From: Pseudoxanthomonas sp. 3HH-4
Lineage (GTDB): Bacteria > Pseudomonadota > Gammaproteobacteria > Xanthomonadales > Xanthomonadaceae
Assembly: GCF_006716465.1 (NCBI RefSeq)
Contig: NZ_VFPB01000001.1
Location: 902,983-966,982 of the forward strand
Length of the DNA: 64,000 bases
Direction: 5' to 3'
Shown: in pieces, positions 56,882 through 64,000 of the stretch
How positions within the stretch are numbered: the first letter of the stretch is position 1
Layout: each line of letters starts with the position of its first letter
Notes under the pieces: model-generated
Seen by the model: the letters and a program-made list of their open reading frames with translations, nothing else
The model's database searches: none
Told to the model about the DNA's origin: nothing
Made by a program: the position numbers and the translations under genes

Positions 56882-56909
56882 TGCCTTGCCGCGTCCTGCG
56901 GCATAGACT
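56881..56909 (+). promoter_or_regulatory. Candidate promoter of tRNA-Gly
   Basis: TTGCCT (56881-56886) and TAGACT (56904-56909) each match the sigma-70 consensus at 4 of 6 positions, with a 17-nt spacer. The -10 box ends 11 nt before the mature tRNA 5' end. Sequence match only. Confidence 0.45.
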
Positions 56910-56920
56910 CGCCGCATCGT

Positions 56921-56994
56921 GCGGGTGTAGTTCAATGGTAGAACTGCAGCTTCCCAAGCTGCTAGCGTGGGTTCGATTCCCATCACCCGCTCCA
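56921..56994 (+). tRNA. tRNA-Gly (anticodon CCC)
   Basis: A complete 74-nt cloverleaf: acceptor stem GCGGGTG/CACCCGC, discriminator T and encoded CCA, a D arm with TAGTTCAATGGTAGA, an anticodon stem GCAGC/GCTGC with loop TTCCCAA (anticodon CCC, reading GGG), and a T arm GTGGGTTCGATTCCCAT. No integrase or direct repeat of its 3' end is visible nearby, so there is no sign that it serves as an attachment site here. Confidence 0.97.
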
Positions 56995-57079
56995 TCTTCG
57001 CATTCCCCTTCCCGCGTCCTGTCATCGCCCGGTATCCGGTGCGTGGCATGCTGTGCCTGGCCCCCGTGATTGCATATCC

Positions 57080-57955
57080 ATGAAGCTCGCCATCCTGTCG
57101 CGCAACGGCAAGCTGTACTCGACACGACGTCTCGTCGAAGCCGCGCGCCAGCGTGGCCATACGGCGCGGGTGCTGGATCCGTTGCGGTGCTACATGCGCA
57201 TCGCATCCACCGGCTTCCAGTTGCACTACAAGGGCAGATCGCTGGCCGACTACGACGCGGTCATCCCGCGCATTGGCGCCTCCATCACGCGCTATGGCAC
57301 GGCCGTGTTGCGCCAGTTCGAGCTCATGGGGACGTACAGTCCCAACCCGTCGGATGCCATCCTGCGTGCACGCGACAAGCTGCGCGCGCACCAGTTGCTG
57401 GCGGCGCAGGGAATCGATCTGCCGGTGACGGTATTCGGCGACAACCCGGACGACACCCACGACCTGCTTTCGATGCTGGGCCCGCCACCGCATGTCATCA
57501 AGTTGAACGAAGGTGCTCAGGGGGCCGGCGTGATGCTGACGGAGAAGCCGTCTGCATCACGCAGCGTCGTCGAGGCCCTGCGCGGCCTGTATGCCAGCTT
57601 CGTGGTGCAGGAATTCATCGCGGAGGCGGAGGGTGCAGACCTGCGCTGCTTCGTGGTCGGTGACCACGTGGTGGCATCGATGCGCCGCCAGGCCCCTGAG
57701 GGGGACTTCCGGTCCAACCTGCACCGGGGCGGCACGGCCCAGCACGCGGTGGCGACGGAAGAGGAATGCGCCGTCGCCATACGGGCGGCGCGCGTGTTGG
57801 GGCTGGGCGTGGCTGGCGTGGACCTGATCCGCGCCGCGCGTGGTCCGCTGGTCCTGGAGGTCAACTCGACCCCGGGACTGGAAGGCATCGAGGCGGTCTG
57901 CGGTGTGGACGTCGCCGGACGGATCGTCGAGCACCTGGCCGCCCATTCTGAATAG
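57080..57955 (+). CDS. rimK: RimK-type ATP-grasp ligase
   Basis: The 291-residue protein (ATG 57080) starts [20 protein letters not shown] and contains the ATP-grasp sequences [40 protein letters not shown] and [20 protein letters not shown]. It matches E. coli RimK in length and in the [20 protein letters not shown] segment. RimK adds glutamate residues to the C-terminus of ribosomal protein S6 and can make poly-glutamate. It stands alone after the tRNA gene. Confidence 0.94.
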   Translation: MKLAILSRNGKLYSTRRLVEAARQRGHTARVLDPLRCYMRIASTGFQLHYKGRSLADYDAVIPRIGASITRYGTAVLRQFELMGTYSPNPSDAILRARDKLRAHQLLAAQGIDLPVTVFGDNPDDTHDLLSMLGPPPHVIKLNEGAQGAGVMLTEKPSASRSVVEALRGLYASFVVQEFIAEAEGADLRCFVVGDHVVASMRRQAPEGDFRSNLHRGGTAQHAVATEEECAVAIRAARVLGLGVAGVDLIRAARGPLVLEVNSTPGLEGIEAVCGVDVAGRIVEHLAAHSE

Positions 57956-58002
57956 GGCGACAGGACACACTCCGCCGCAGGTTATTGAATTTTCACGTGA
58001 AG

Positions 58003-58165
58003 TTAACGCGCCTTTTAACGGTGGTTTAATCGAAACCCGCGTAGCCTTGTTCGGACCGCAGCTCTGCGTTCCTCCCGGTGTTTGCATCTGGAAAGCACAG
58101 GTTTACGGTAATCGGGGCATCAGTTTGGCCCAAGCGGGCTTCCACCCGCTTGGGCCTTTGTTTTT
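58003..58165 (+). ncRNA. Candidate small RNA with own promoter and terminator
   Basis: A promoter-like pair TTAACG (58003-58008, 4 of 6) and TTTAAT (58025-58030, 5 of 6) with a 16-nt spacer would start a transcript near 58037. It would end at a strong intrinsic terminator: 12-bp perfect stem 58127-58138 with 58145-58156, 6-nt loop and TTTGTTTTT. The predicted RNA of about 130 nt contains a C-rich patch (TTCCTCCCGG) able to pair with Shine-Dalgarno sequences. There is no convincing reading frame. It could instead be a leader of the next gene, but the terminator lies 80 nt before that start and would block it. I do not recognise it as a named RNA. Confidence 0.6.
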
Positions 58166-58244
58166 CTCGGCCAGCCCTTTCGATACTTGCTGGCATGGGT
58201 CCCGTTGGCTAAATTCGGTAATCCCCATCACGTAAGGAAGCAGC

Positions 58245-58721
58245 ATGCGTCGTCCTCCCTTCATGGCATTGATGCTGCTGCTGTTTGCAGCGACCGCCCA
58301 CGGTGCTTCCCGCGACAAGTCGGCCAAACCGCAAGCACTGGACCTCGACAAGCCGTTGCCCGAGCAGGTGGAGCTGATCCAGAAACAACTGGACGACGGC
58401 GAAACCTATGCCGAGATCGCGGCTGCCGACCGTGCCAAGGTCAAGGAATCCCTTGCCAGGTTTGCCTCGATCATCAATGAGAGCGGCGGGTCATTGAACC
58501 CCGAGCAGAAGACCCAGCTCGCCAACGAACGGAACGAAATCAACCAGATCCTGTCCCAGGCCGCCGCCGACAGCCGTCTCATCTGCCGCCGTGAAGCGCA
58601 GATCGGTTCGCTGCGTACGACGACCCAGTGCAAGACCGTTGCAGAGCGTCGTCGCGATGCTCAGGAGGCGCAGGACATGATGCGGCGTAACCCATCGGGT
58701 ACCTACAACAAGGGTAGTTGA
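58245..58721 (+). CDS. Secreted protein with two-Cys motif, tandem paralogue A
   Basis: The 158-residue product (ATG 58245, TAAGGAAG upstream) has a signal peptide (MRRPPFMALMLLLFAATAHG). The mature protein is helical and charged with DDGETYAEIAAADRAKVKES and the ending SRLICRREAQIGSLRTTTQC, a two-Cys motif (C-x-x-x-x-x-x-G-S, then Cys about 16 later, followed by KTVAERR). Similar motifs occur in many small periplasmic proteins of Xanthomonadaceae with unknown role. It is clearly paralogous to the next gene. Confidence 0.78.
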   Translation: MRRPPFMALMLLLFAATAHGASRDKSAKPQALDLDKPLPEQVELIQKQLDDGETYAEIAAADRAKVKESLARFASIINESGGSLNPEQKTQLANERNEINQILSQAAADSRLICRREAQIGSLRTTTQCKTVAERRRDAQEAQDMMRRNPSGTYNKGS

Positions 58722-58837
58722 AGCGCCTGGTAGTCGGGTGGTCGCTCGAATGATCGCTGTTCGAGTCGGTCGTCCGGAGGGTCTGTCCAAGAATTGTTTG
58801 ATCGTGCTCCCCAGCCACACAACAGGAGATTCAAAGC

Positions 58838-59320
58838 ATGCACAAGGCGATTGTTCTGGGCTTATTGCTGACCACGTCCTCCGTAGCGCACGCCAAGATT
58901 GATTCCCTGTCTTCACGAGAAGGCTCGGACAGTGCACTGGACATCAAGTCGCCCTTCGAGACGCAGCAGCAGCAGATTCTCAATGATCTTGCCGGAGGCA
59001 AGAAGTATGGCGAGATCAGCCCCCAGGATTCGGCCAAGGTGAAGGAAGCGCTGAGTCGCATGTCCAGCCAGTTGGCTCGCGCAAACGGCTCGGTAGAGGG
59101 ACTTTCCGCCGAACAGAAGATTGCAGTGTTGAACGACCAGGAGTTGATCAACGCCATTTTGACCCATGCAGGTGAAGAGAGTCGGCTCATCTGCAAGAGG
59201 GAGGCCCCCGTCGGTACGAGGCGTGCCATCACCCACTGCATCACGGTCGCGGAGCGTCGACGGCATCGTGACGAGGCGCAGAACGAGATGGACAAGAACT
59301 TCCGCTCGCCTATCAATTGA
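58838..59320 (+). CDS. Secreted protein with two-Cys motif, tandem paralogue B
   Basis: The 160-residue product (ATG 58838, AGGAG upstream) has a signal peptide ending HAKA-like (SSVAHA). It shares with paralogue A the pattern GKKYGEISPQDSAKVKEALS, the IN-A-IL segment and ESRLICKREAPVGTRRAITH with C-TVAERRR after it. The two genes probably arose by duplication and diverged strongly at the N-terminus. It lies 12 nt upstream of the response-regulator gene, so it may be transcribed with the two-component system and could be a sensor partner; this is inference. Confidence 0.78.
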   Translation: MHKAIVLGLLLTTSSVAHAKIDSLSSREGSDSALDIKSPFETQQQQILNDLAGGKKYGEISPQDSAKVKEALSRMSSQLARANGSVEGLSAEQKIAVLNDQELINAILTHAGEESRLICKREAPVGTRRAITHCITVAERRRHRDEAQNEMDKNFRSPIN

Positions 59321-59332
59321 CTGAAGCCTGAC

Positions 59333-60016
59333 ATGCGCATTCTGGTTATCGAAGACAACAGCGACATCGCCGCCAACCTTGGCGACTACCTTGAGGAGCG
59401 GGGTCATACGGTGGACTTTGCGGCCGACGGTGTGACTGGTCTGCACTTGGCGGTAGTCCACGAGTTCGATGCGATCGTGCTCGACCTCAACCTGCCCGGG
59501 ATGGATGGGCTGGAGGTCTGCCGCAAGCTGCGCAACGAGGCCCGCAAGCAGACGCCGGTGCTGATGCTGACGGCGCGGGACTCGCTGGACAACAAGCTGG
59601 CCGGCTTCGATTCCGGTGCCGACGACTATCTGATCAAGCCGTTCGCGCTGCAGGAAGTCGAGGTGCGTCTGAATGCGCTTTCGCGGCGCGGCAAGGGCGT
59701 GCAGACACGCGTACTTGAAGTCGGCGAGCTGGAGTACAACCTGGACACGCTTGAAGTGCGCCGCCAGGGCAAGCTGCTGCAGCTCAATCCGACCGCGCTG
59801 AAGATCCTGCAGGCCTTGATGGAGGCGTCGCCCGCCGTGGTGACGCGCCAGGAGCTGGAAACGCGCGTCTGGGGCGAGGAGTTGCCCGACTCCGATTCCC
59901 TGCGCGTGCACATCCACGGCTTGCGTGCGGTGGTCGACAAGCCGTTCGACAGCCCGTACATCCAGACCCGCCACGGCATCGGATACCGCATCGCCGCACC
60001 CGATGCCAGCAGCTGA
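59333..60016 (+). CDS. OmpR-family response regulator
   Basis: The 227-residue protein has a receiver domain with acidic pocket E7/D8, phosphoacceptor D51 (IVLDLNLPGMDG), the Thr of MLTARD and the Lys of DYLIKPFAL, and a winged-helix output domain (QLNPTALKILQALMEASPAV; DSLRVHIHGLRAVVDKPF; TRHGIGYRI). The sequence is strongly conserved-looking for this family. The target genes are unknown. Its stop overlaps the kinase gene by 14 nt, so the pair is coupled. Confidence 0.93.
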   Translation: MRILVIEDNSDIAANLGDYLEERGHTVDFAADGVTGLHLAVVHEFDAIVLDLNLPGMDGLEVCRKLRNEARKQTPVLMLTARDSLDNKLAGFDSGADDYLIKPFALQEVEVRLNALSRRGKGVQTRVLEVGELEYNLDTLEVRRQGKLLQLNPTALKILQALMEASPAVVTRQELETRVWGEELPDSDSLRVHIHGLRAVVDKPFDSPYIQTRHGIGYRIAAPDASS

Positions 60017-61376
60017 GTCGTCGAAACCCCGCCGCCACCGCCGCTTCCGGCGGCGGCTGCGCACCCGCATCATCCTGTCGTTCGTGCTGTTGGGCTTCTG
60101 CCTGACGCTGCTCCTCGCGTTCTCGGCGAACTGGGTGCGGAATCGCGTCGAGGAAGACCTCGTGGTCGACGCGATGAGCCAGAACATCAGCGAGTACCAG
60201 CGCCGCTATGTCGAGAGCGGAGGACGCCAGCGCGACCTGCGTGTCCAGACGATGCGTGCCTACGCGTTTGCACCTGACAAGTTCGATCAGCTCAAGAACG
60301 AGCAGCCCGACTGGTACGAACTGGCGAACGGAATACATGCGTTGTCCGGCACGGACGAAGATGGGTCGCCATTTTCCTATTGGCTTGCCGTGCAGAAGAC
60401 GCCGGACGCGTGGTTTTTCCTTGCTTACGACATGACAGAGTCCGCCAAAGGCAAGGACAAGTTCAATCGTGCACTGATCGGCGTAGTGGTGGTGTTTACT
60501 GGCATATCGTTGTTGATCGGCTGGTGGTCCGCTTCGCGCGTGATGAGCCCTGTATCCGAACTCGCCGCACGTCTCCGTTCCTATCGCGGCAGCAGCAACC
60601 CTCGCGCGCTGGCGTCACACTTTCCCGAGGATGAGGTCGGTGAACTCGCCAAGGCACTGGACGACTATTCCGGACGCCTGACCGAAGTGGTCCAGCGCGA
60701 CCGCGAGTTCAACGCCGACGTGAGCCACGAACTGCGCACGCCACTCGCCATCATCCGCGGCTCGGTCGAGTTGATGCTGTCGCGCCCTGATATGGACGAG
60801 AAGACGCGCACGCGTATCCAGCGCATCCAGCGCGCCGAGCAGCAATGCACGGACCTGATCAGTGCGTTGCTGCTGCTGTCGCGCAATGAGCGTGGCCATG
60901 GCAATACCGATGTCGCGCGCGTGGTCGACCAGCTGCTCGATGCCCATCGCGCCACGCTGGGAGGAAAGCCGCTGATCCTCAGGGTCGAAGGCGAAGGTGG
61001 TGTCACCGTGGACTCGCCCGAGGCCGCACTGTCGGTGGCGTTGGGCAACCTGATCGGCAACGCGGTCAAGTACACCAAGGATGGCGAAGTGGTCGTCCGC
61101 CTGTTGCCGGACGCCGTCGAAGTCGTCGATTCCGGGCCCGGGCTGAGCAAGGAAGACGCCGCGCGGCTGTTCGAGCGCGGTTATCGCGGCACGCATGCCG
61201 GCCATTCGCAAGGCGGCGGCATCGGCCTGTCCATTGTCAGTCGCCTGTGCGCGCTCTATGGCTGGCAGGTCGGCGTGCGTCCGGGGGACTCGAAAGGCGT
61301 CGTGGCCACGTTGCGTTTCTCGCCAGCGCGGGACACGCCGCCGGACTCGCCGGGCGCTGCGCCGCAAGGCGCGTGA
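60003..61376 (+). CDS. Sensor histidine kinase
   Basis: From ATG 60003 the protein has 457 residues. Membrane helices at about 22-42 and 158-176 flank a periplasmic sensor of about 115 residues (with FSYWLAVQKTPDAWFFLAYD). A HAMP segment follows, then the H box FNADVSHELRTPLAIIRGSV with His242, N box LGNLIGNAVKYTKDG, G1 DSGPGLSKED and G2 GGGIGLSIVSRL. It phosphorylates the regulator encoded upstream. The stimulus is not known; the neighbouring secreted paralogues could take part. Confidence 0.93.
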   Translation: MPAAESSKPRRHRRFRRRLRTRIILSFVLLGFCLTLLLAFSANWVRNRVEEDLVVDAMSQNISEYQRRYVESGGRQRDLRVQTMRAYAFAPDKFDQLKNEQPDWYELANGIHALSGTDEDGSPFSYWLAVQKTPDAWFFLAYDMTESAKGKDKFNRALIGVVVVFTGISLLIGWWSASRVMSPVSELAARLRSYRGSSNPRALASHFPEDEVGELAKALDDYSGRLTEVVQRDREFNADVSHELRTPLAIIRGSVELMLSRPDMDEKTRTRIQRIQRAEQQCTDLISALLLLSRNERGHGNTDVARVVDQLLDAHRATLGGKPLILRVEGEGGVTVDSPEAALSVALGNLIGNAVKYTKDGEVVVRLLPDAVEVVDSGPGLSKEDAARLFERGYRGTHAGHSQGGGIGLSIVSRLCALYGWQVGVRPGDSKGVVATLRFSPARDTPPDSPGAAPQGA

Positions 61377-61389
61377 GTCCTGGGTTTCC

Positions 61390-61983
61390 TTACAGCGTGA
61401 TCCAGAAACAGTTGTAGGCCCTGCGCAGGCCGAACGTGGTGTCGGCGGGTGTGGCGCTGTTCTTCAGCGTCTGCACCACGCGCAGGCCGATGGGACGCTG
61501 CCGCCGCGCGGTGTGCGGGTAATAGCCATCCTGGTTGGCGTCGACCACCTGTCCGGCGGCATCCAGCACCGGTGCAGGGGTGGGGCGGACCGGGACGATG
61601 TCGACCAGCGGGCGCTGGGCGACCGCATCGAGCCGGTCGAGGATGCGCAGTGCGGTGGCGTCTGATGTGCCGGTCCAGTGGTAAACGCCGGCCAGGCGGT
61701 TCACGTCCTTCGCCTGGATGGCGGAAGAGACCTGCATCACCAGGTCGCTGAGCGTGAGGGAGCAACCTCCGCGGTAGAGGGAGCCCGTCGCGGCGGTGGG
61801 CGTGTCGCCCGACGGCAGCCGGTCCATGGCGCCGATGTCCTCGCAGCGCTTGTCGGTGTAGACGGTCTGGCCGGACATCGTGCTGCAGCGCTGCACGCCC
61901 TGCTGCTGGGCGCGTGCGTCATGCACCTTCAGGCAGGTCCACGGGGCCAGGCAAAGCAGGGCAAGGCACGACAAGGGGCGCAT
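61390..61983 (-). CDS. Secreted DUF4124-like protein
   Basis: The 197-residue product has a signal peptide (MRPLSCLALLCLAPWTCLKV, probably ending at ARA) followed by VQRCSTMSGQTVYTDKRCED, a variant of the DUF4124 start with two Cys. The remainder has GGCSLTLSDLVMQVSSAIQA and VNRLAGVYHWTGTSDATALR and a C-terminal domain ending RRAYNCFWITL. It is convergent with the kinase gene. Function unknown; periplasmic location expected. Confidence 0.75.
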   Translation of the reverse strand: MRPLSCLALLCLAPWTCLKVHDARAQQQGVQRCSTMSGQTVYTDKRCEDIGAMDRLPSGDTPTAATGSLYRGGCSLTLSDLVMQVSSAIQAKDVNRLAGVYHWTGTSDATALRILDRLDAVAQRPLVDIVPVRPTPAPVLDAAGQVVDANQDGYYPHTARRQRPIGLRVVQTLKNSATPADTTFGLRRAYNCFWITL

Positions 61984-62082
61984 GCGAACAGCCTAATCCG
62001 CGCCTGCGTCCAGGTCATGGCGCAAACGCACGGAATGGGATGGCCATTCACATGCCGGCAGGATGGACCGGGTCGCCGCTGC

Positions 62083-62916
62083 TCAGCGTGTCCAGCCCAG
62101 CCGCGCCAGCACGGTCTGTGTGGGCTTGGCCAAGTTGAGCGTGTAGAAATGAAGCGACGGCGCGCCGCCTGCGATCAGGCGTTCGCACAGGCCGGCGACC
62201 ACGTCGGCGCCGAAGTCGCGGACGGCATCCGCATCGTCGCCCAGCGCCTGCATGCGCTTGCCGATCCAGCGCGGGATCTCCGCGCCGCATGCTTCGGAGA
62301 AGCGACGCAGCTGGGTGAAGTTGGAGATCGGCATGATGCCCGGGATGATCGGAATCTCCACCCCGAGCCTGCGCACCGCATCGACGAAGTGGAAATACGC
62401 ATCCGGGTTGTAGAAGTACTGGGTGATCGCGCCATCGGCGCCGGCATCGACCTTGGCCTTGAAGTGGCGCAGGTCCATCAGCGCATCTGCCGCCTGAGGG
62501 TGGGTCTCGGGATATGCGCCGACTTCGATATGGAAGGTGTCGCCGTGCTCGGCGCGGATGAATTCGATCAGTTCCGAGGCGTACCGCAGGTCGCCGGGAT
62601 GGCCCATGCCGGAAGGCAGGTCGCCGCGCAGGGCGACGATGCGCTTGCAGCCGAGCGCGCGGTACAGGCGCAGCAGTTCGCGGATCTCTTCGCGGCTGCC
62701 CCCCACGCACGAGAGGTGCGGCGCGGCGTCGAAGCCGTGGTGCTGGTTGAGGTGCCGGACCGTTTCCGATGTGTAGCTGAGCGTGGAGCCGCCGGCGCCG
62801 AACGTGCAGGACACGTAGTCGGGCGCATGCGTCTTCAGCTTGTCCGCGGTGCGGTCCAACTGCGTGCGCTGCTCATCGGTCTTGGGAGGATAGAACTCGA
62901 AGCTGATGGATGGCAT
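62083..62916 (-). CDS. metF: Methylenetetrahydrofolate reductase
   Basis: From ATG 62916 (MPSISFEFYPPKTDEQRTQL) the protein has 277 residues. Typical MetF sequences are SFEFYPPK, VSCTFGAGGSTLSYTSET, RIVALRGDLP and ADGAITQYFYNPDAYFHFVD. It reduces methylene-THF to methyl-THF with FAD for methionine synthesis. An earlier ATG at 62958 lies inside a palindrome and is unlikely. No S-adenosylhomocysteine riboswitch is visible upstream, only the 62954 palindrome. Confidence 0.96.
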   Translation of the reverse strand: MPSISFEFYPPKTDEQRTQLDRTADKLKTHAPDYVSCTFGAGGSTLSYTSETVRHLNQHHGFDAAPHLSCVGGSREEIRELLRLYRALGCKRIVALRGDLPSGMGHPGDLRYASELIEFIRAEHGDTFHIEVGAYPETHPQAADALMDLRHFKAKVDAGADGAITQYFYNPDAYFHFVDAVRRLGVEIPIIPGIMPISNFTQLRRFSEACGAEIPRWIGKRMQALGDDADAVRDFGADVVAGLCERLIAGGAPSLHFYTLNLAKPTQTVLARLGWTR

Positions 62917-62953
62917 GGCGGGCGCCCGTCGGATCGTGGGCGAAGTATATCTC

Positions 62954-62967
62954 TTCATCCGGATGAA
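62954..62967. promoter_or_regulatory. Perfect 14-bp palindrome upstream of metF
   Basis: TTCATCCGGATGAA is a perfect palindrome 38 nt upstream of the metF start and 81 nt upstream of the divergent DUF3228 gene. Its position suits an operator for a methionine-cycle repressor. The binding protein cannot be named from the sequence alone. Confidence 0.5.
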
Positions 62968-63047
62968 TGATGCATCCTTATAGCGCCGGGCCGTATCCCG
63001 CGGCGGGTGGCGCGGCTACCCTGTCGCCATCCCCCGCCGGCTGCCGC

Positions 63048-63605
63048 ATGACCATCGTCCTCACGCCCTTCGCCCGTACCCGCCTGTTCCCCACCGACAA
63101 GCGCCGAAATGCCATCCAGGACTGCACCCCGGAGGCATTCGAGCAACGCCTGAACGAAGAGAAGCCATTCGACGTACTCGAGGGCTATGCGCCGTTCTGT
63201 CGCCTGCACGTGCACCGGAACTGGACGGCGACCCGCTGCCTGACCGTGCCCATCACCGACGACAACCGGCATCTGCTGCGGTCGGGCTACGAAGCGCGCT
63301 CGTCGGCGGAACTGCCCGTGCTGGTGCGCTGGTTCGAAGGGGTCGAACCGCCGGTGGCCGACTACCTGATCGTCATCCTGTACAGCGCCGCGCAGCTGGC
63401 GAAGGAGGAGGCGCCGATCGACGGCGACTGGGGCGTGGTGGGCTGCCTCTACACCGCCACGCCGCATGAAATCCCGATGGCGCCCATCACGATGATGCGC
63501 AATGCGCTGGGCGTGGAGGAGGGTGGCTCGGGCGTGCCGTTGGATGCCGAGGCCTACCGGCGGAGTGTGGCGTTCTGGGAACGCAACGCCAACTGGCGCC
63601 CGTAG
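63048..63605 (+). CDS. DUF3228 family protein
   Basis: From ATG 63048 (MTIVLTPFARTRLFPTDKRR) the protein has 185 residues. It contains CRLHVHRNWTATRCLTVPIT, PPVADYLIVILYSAAQLAKE and WGVVGCLYTATPHEIPMAPI, which I recognise as the DUF3228 family. No signal peptide or membrane segment is seen. Function is unknown. An upstream in-frame ATG at 62967 overlaps the metF palindrome and would add an unlikely Pro/Gly/Ala-rich extension. Confidence 0.82.
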   Translation: MTIVLTPFARTRLFPTDKRRNAIQDCTPEAFEQRLNEEKPFDVLEGYAPFCRLHVHRNWTATRCLTVPITDDNRHLLRSGYEARSSAELPVLVRWFEGVEPPVADYLIVILYSAAQLAKEEAPIDGDWGVVGCLYTATPHEIPMAPITMMRNALGVEEGGSGVPLDAEAYRRSVAFWERNANWRP

Positions 63606-63623
63606 AAGACGCTTCGTTACTGC

Positions 63624-64000
63624 TCAGGGCAACGCCAGCGCCGCCAGCGCATCGCGCAGCTGCACGGCCGGCGGATCGGCGACCTCGATCCTCGCGACAT
63701 CGGCTTCCTCCCGCGGCGCTTCCAGCGCGGCGAACTGGCTGTCCAGCAGCGAGGCCGGCATGTAGTGATCATGGCGTGCGTGCAATCGAGCGGCCACCAG
63801 TGCCTTGTCGCCCTGCAGGAACAGGAACCGCAACGGCAGCCCGGTGGCACGCAGCCGGTCACGGTGGCGCCGGCGCAGGCCGGAGAACGCCAGCACCACG
63901 CGCTCGCCTGCCGCCACACGCTGTTGCAGGTCCAGGGCGATGCGACGTACCCAGGGGGCGCGCATGCGGTCGGTGAGCGGTTGACCACTGGCCATGCGCG
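63624..64000 (-). CDS. gntK: Gluconokinase, N-terminus cut by window edge
   Basis: The frame is open to the right edge, so the P-loop part is missing. The visible 125 residues start with ASGQPLTDRMRAPWVRRIAL, followed by VVLAFSGLRRRHRDRLRATG and HDHYMPASLLDSQFAALEAP, characteristic of the GntK family (LTDxDRxPWL, SALKRxYRDxLR, FMPxxLLxSQ). It phosphorylates gluconate to 6-phosphogluconate. It converges on the DUF3228 gene with an 18-nt gap. Confidence 0.9.
   Translation of the reverse strand, partial: RMASGQPLTDRMRAPWVRRIALDLQQRVAAGERVVLAFSGLRRRHRDRLRATGLPLRFLFLQGDKALVAARLHARHDHYMPASLLDSQFAALEAPREEADVARIEVADPPAVQLRDALAALALP

Noticed and set aside
56921..56994. tRNA-Gly as integration site of a genomic island
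   Set aside because: There is no integrase gene nearby, no repeated 3' end, and the flanking genes look like ordinary chromosomal genes.
62917..63047. S-adenosylhomocysteine riboswitch upstream of metF
   Set aside because: The gap is short and contains only a palindrome; no extended conserved fold is visible.

Overview
The window is GC-rich (visually about two-thirds G+C), densely coded, and carries gene strings typical of Xanthomonadaceae: pepA-holC-valS divergent from lptF-lptG, pssA-(holD-like)-rimI, thiS-thiG-trmB, and a type II secretion cluster in the Xanthomonas xps order (E, then F-G-H-I-J-K-L-M-N-D). Intergenic palindromic repeats also fit this family. I would place it in the Pseudoxanthomonas/Stenotrophomonas/Lysobacter neighbourhood; species cannot be settled from the sequence alone.

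Layout. 1-3747 (minus): Mla-type lipid transporter genes mlaE (with a fused STAS domain), mlaF and mlaD (cut by the window edge), coupled to an EamA transporter. 3772-5490: a ThrE-type exporter and an H-NS-like protein, converging on a shared terminator. 5622-8079 (minus): proS and two small DUF4124 proteins. 8171-9890 (plus): pssA, a probable holD, and rimI. 10043-15421 (minus): ICMT-like methyltransferase, valS, holC, pepA. 15551-17730 (plus): lptF-lptG. 17738-20445: RDD protein, a nested palindromic repeat block, xerD and a DsbC-like lipoprotein. 20525-24517: purL, which carries an in-frame insertion made of an interspersed repeat.

The accessory part begins at 24548. From 28.4 kb leftwards on the minus strand lie a lipase remnant, an immunity-like lipoprotein, a truncated lipase, a second lipoprotein, a full-length class-3-type lipase and a coiled-coil membrane protein. 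I read this as a tandemly duplicated lipase effector/immunity array. From 28623 the type II secretion locus starts with gspE. It is interrupted by a small secreted protein, a giant YadA-like trimeric autotransporter (2258 aa, five roughly 1-kb tandem repeats) and a subtilisin-like secreted protease. It resumes at 40160 with gspF to gspD in a tightly overlapping run, ending in two glycosyltransferase-like genes that are also translationally coupled.

50797-54868 (minus) holds an ACT-like protein, an SLC13/DASS transporter with RCK_C domains, trmB, thiG and thiS. 55009-56841 encodes a GDSL esterase autotransporter. Then come tRNA-Gly(CCC), rimK, a candidate small RNA with its own promoter and terminator, two tandem secreted paralogues, an OmpR-type two-component pair, a DUF4124-like protein, metF, a DUF3228 protein and a truncated gluconokinase at the right edge. 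Much of the accessory content concerns the cell surface or secretion: outer-membrane lipid traffic, LPS export, type II secretion, adhesin, protease, esterase and a putative antibacterial lipase.
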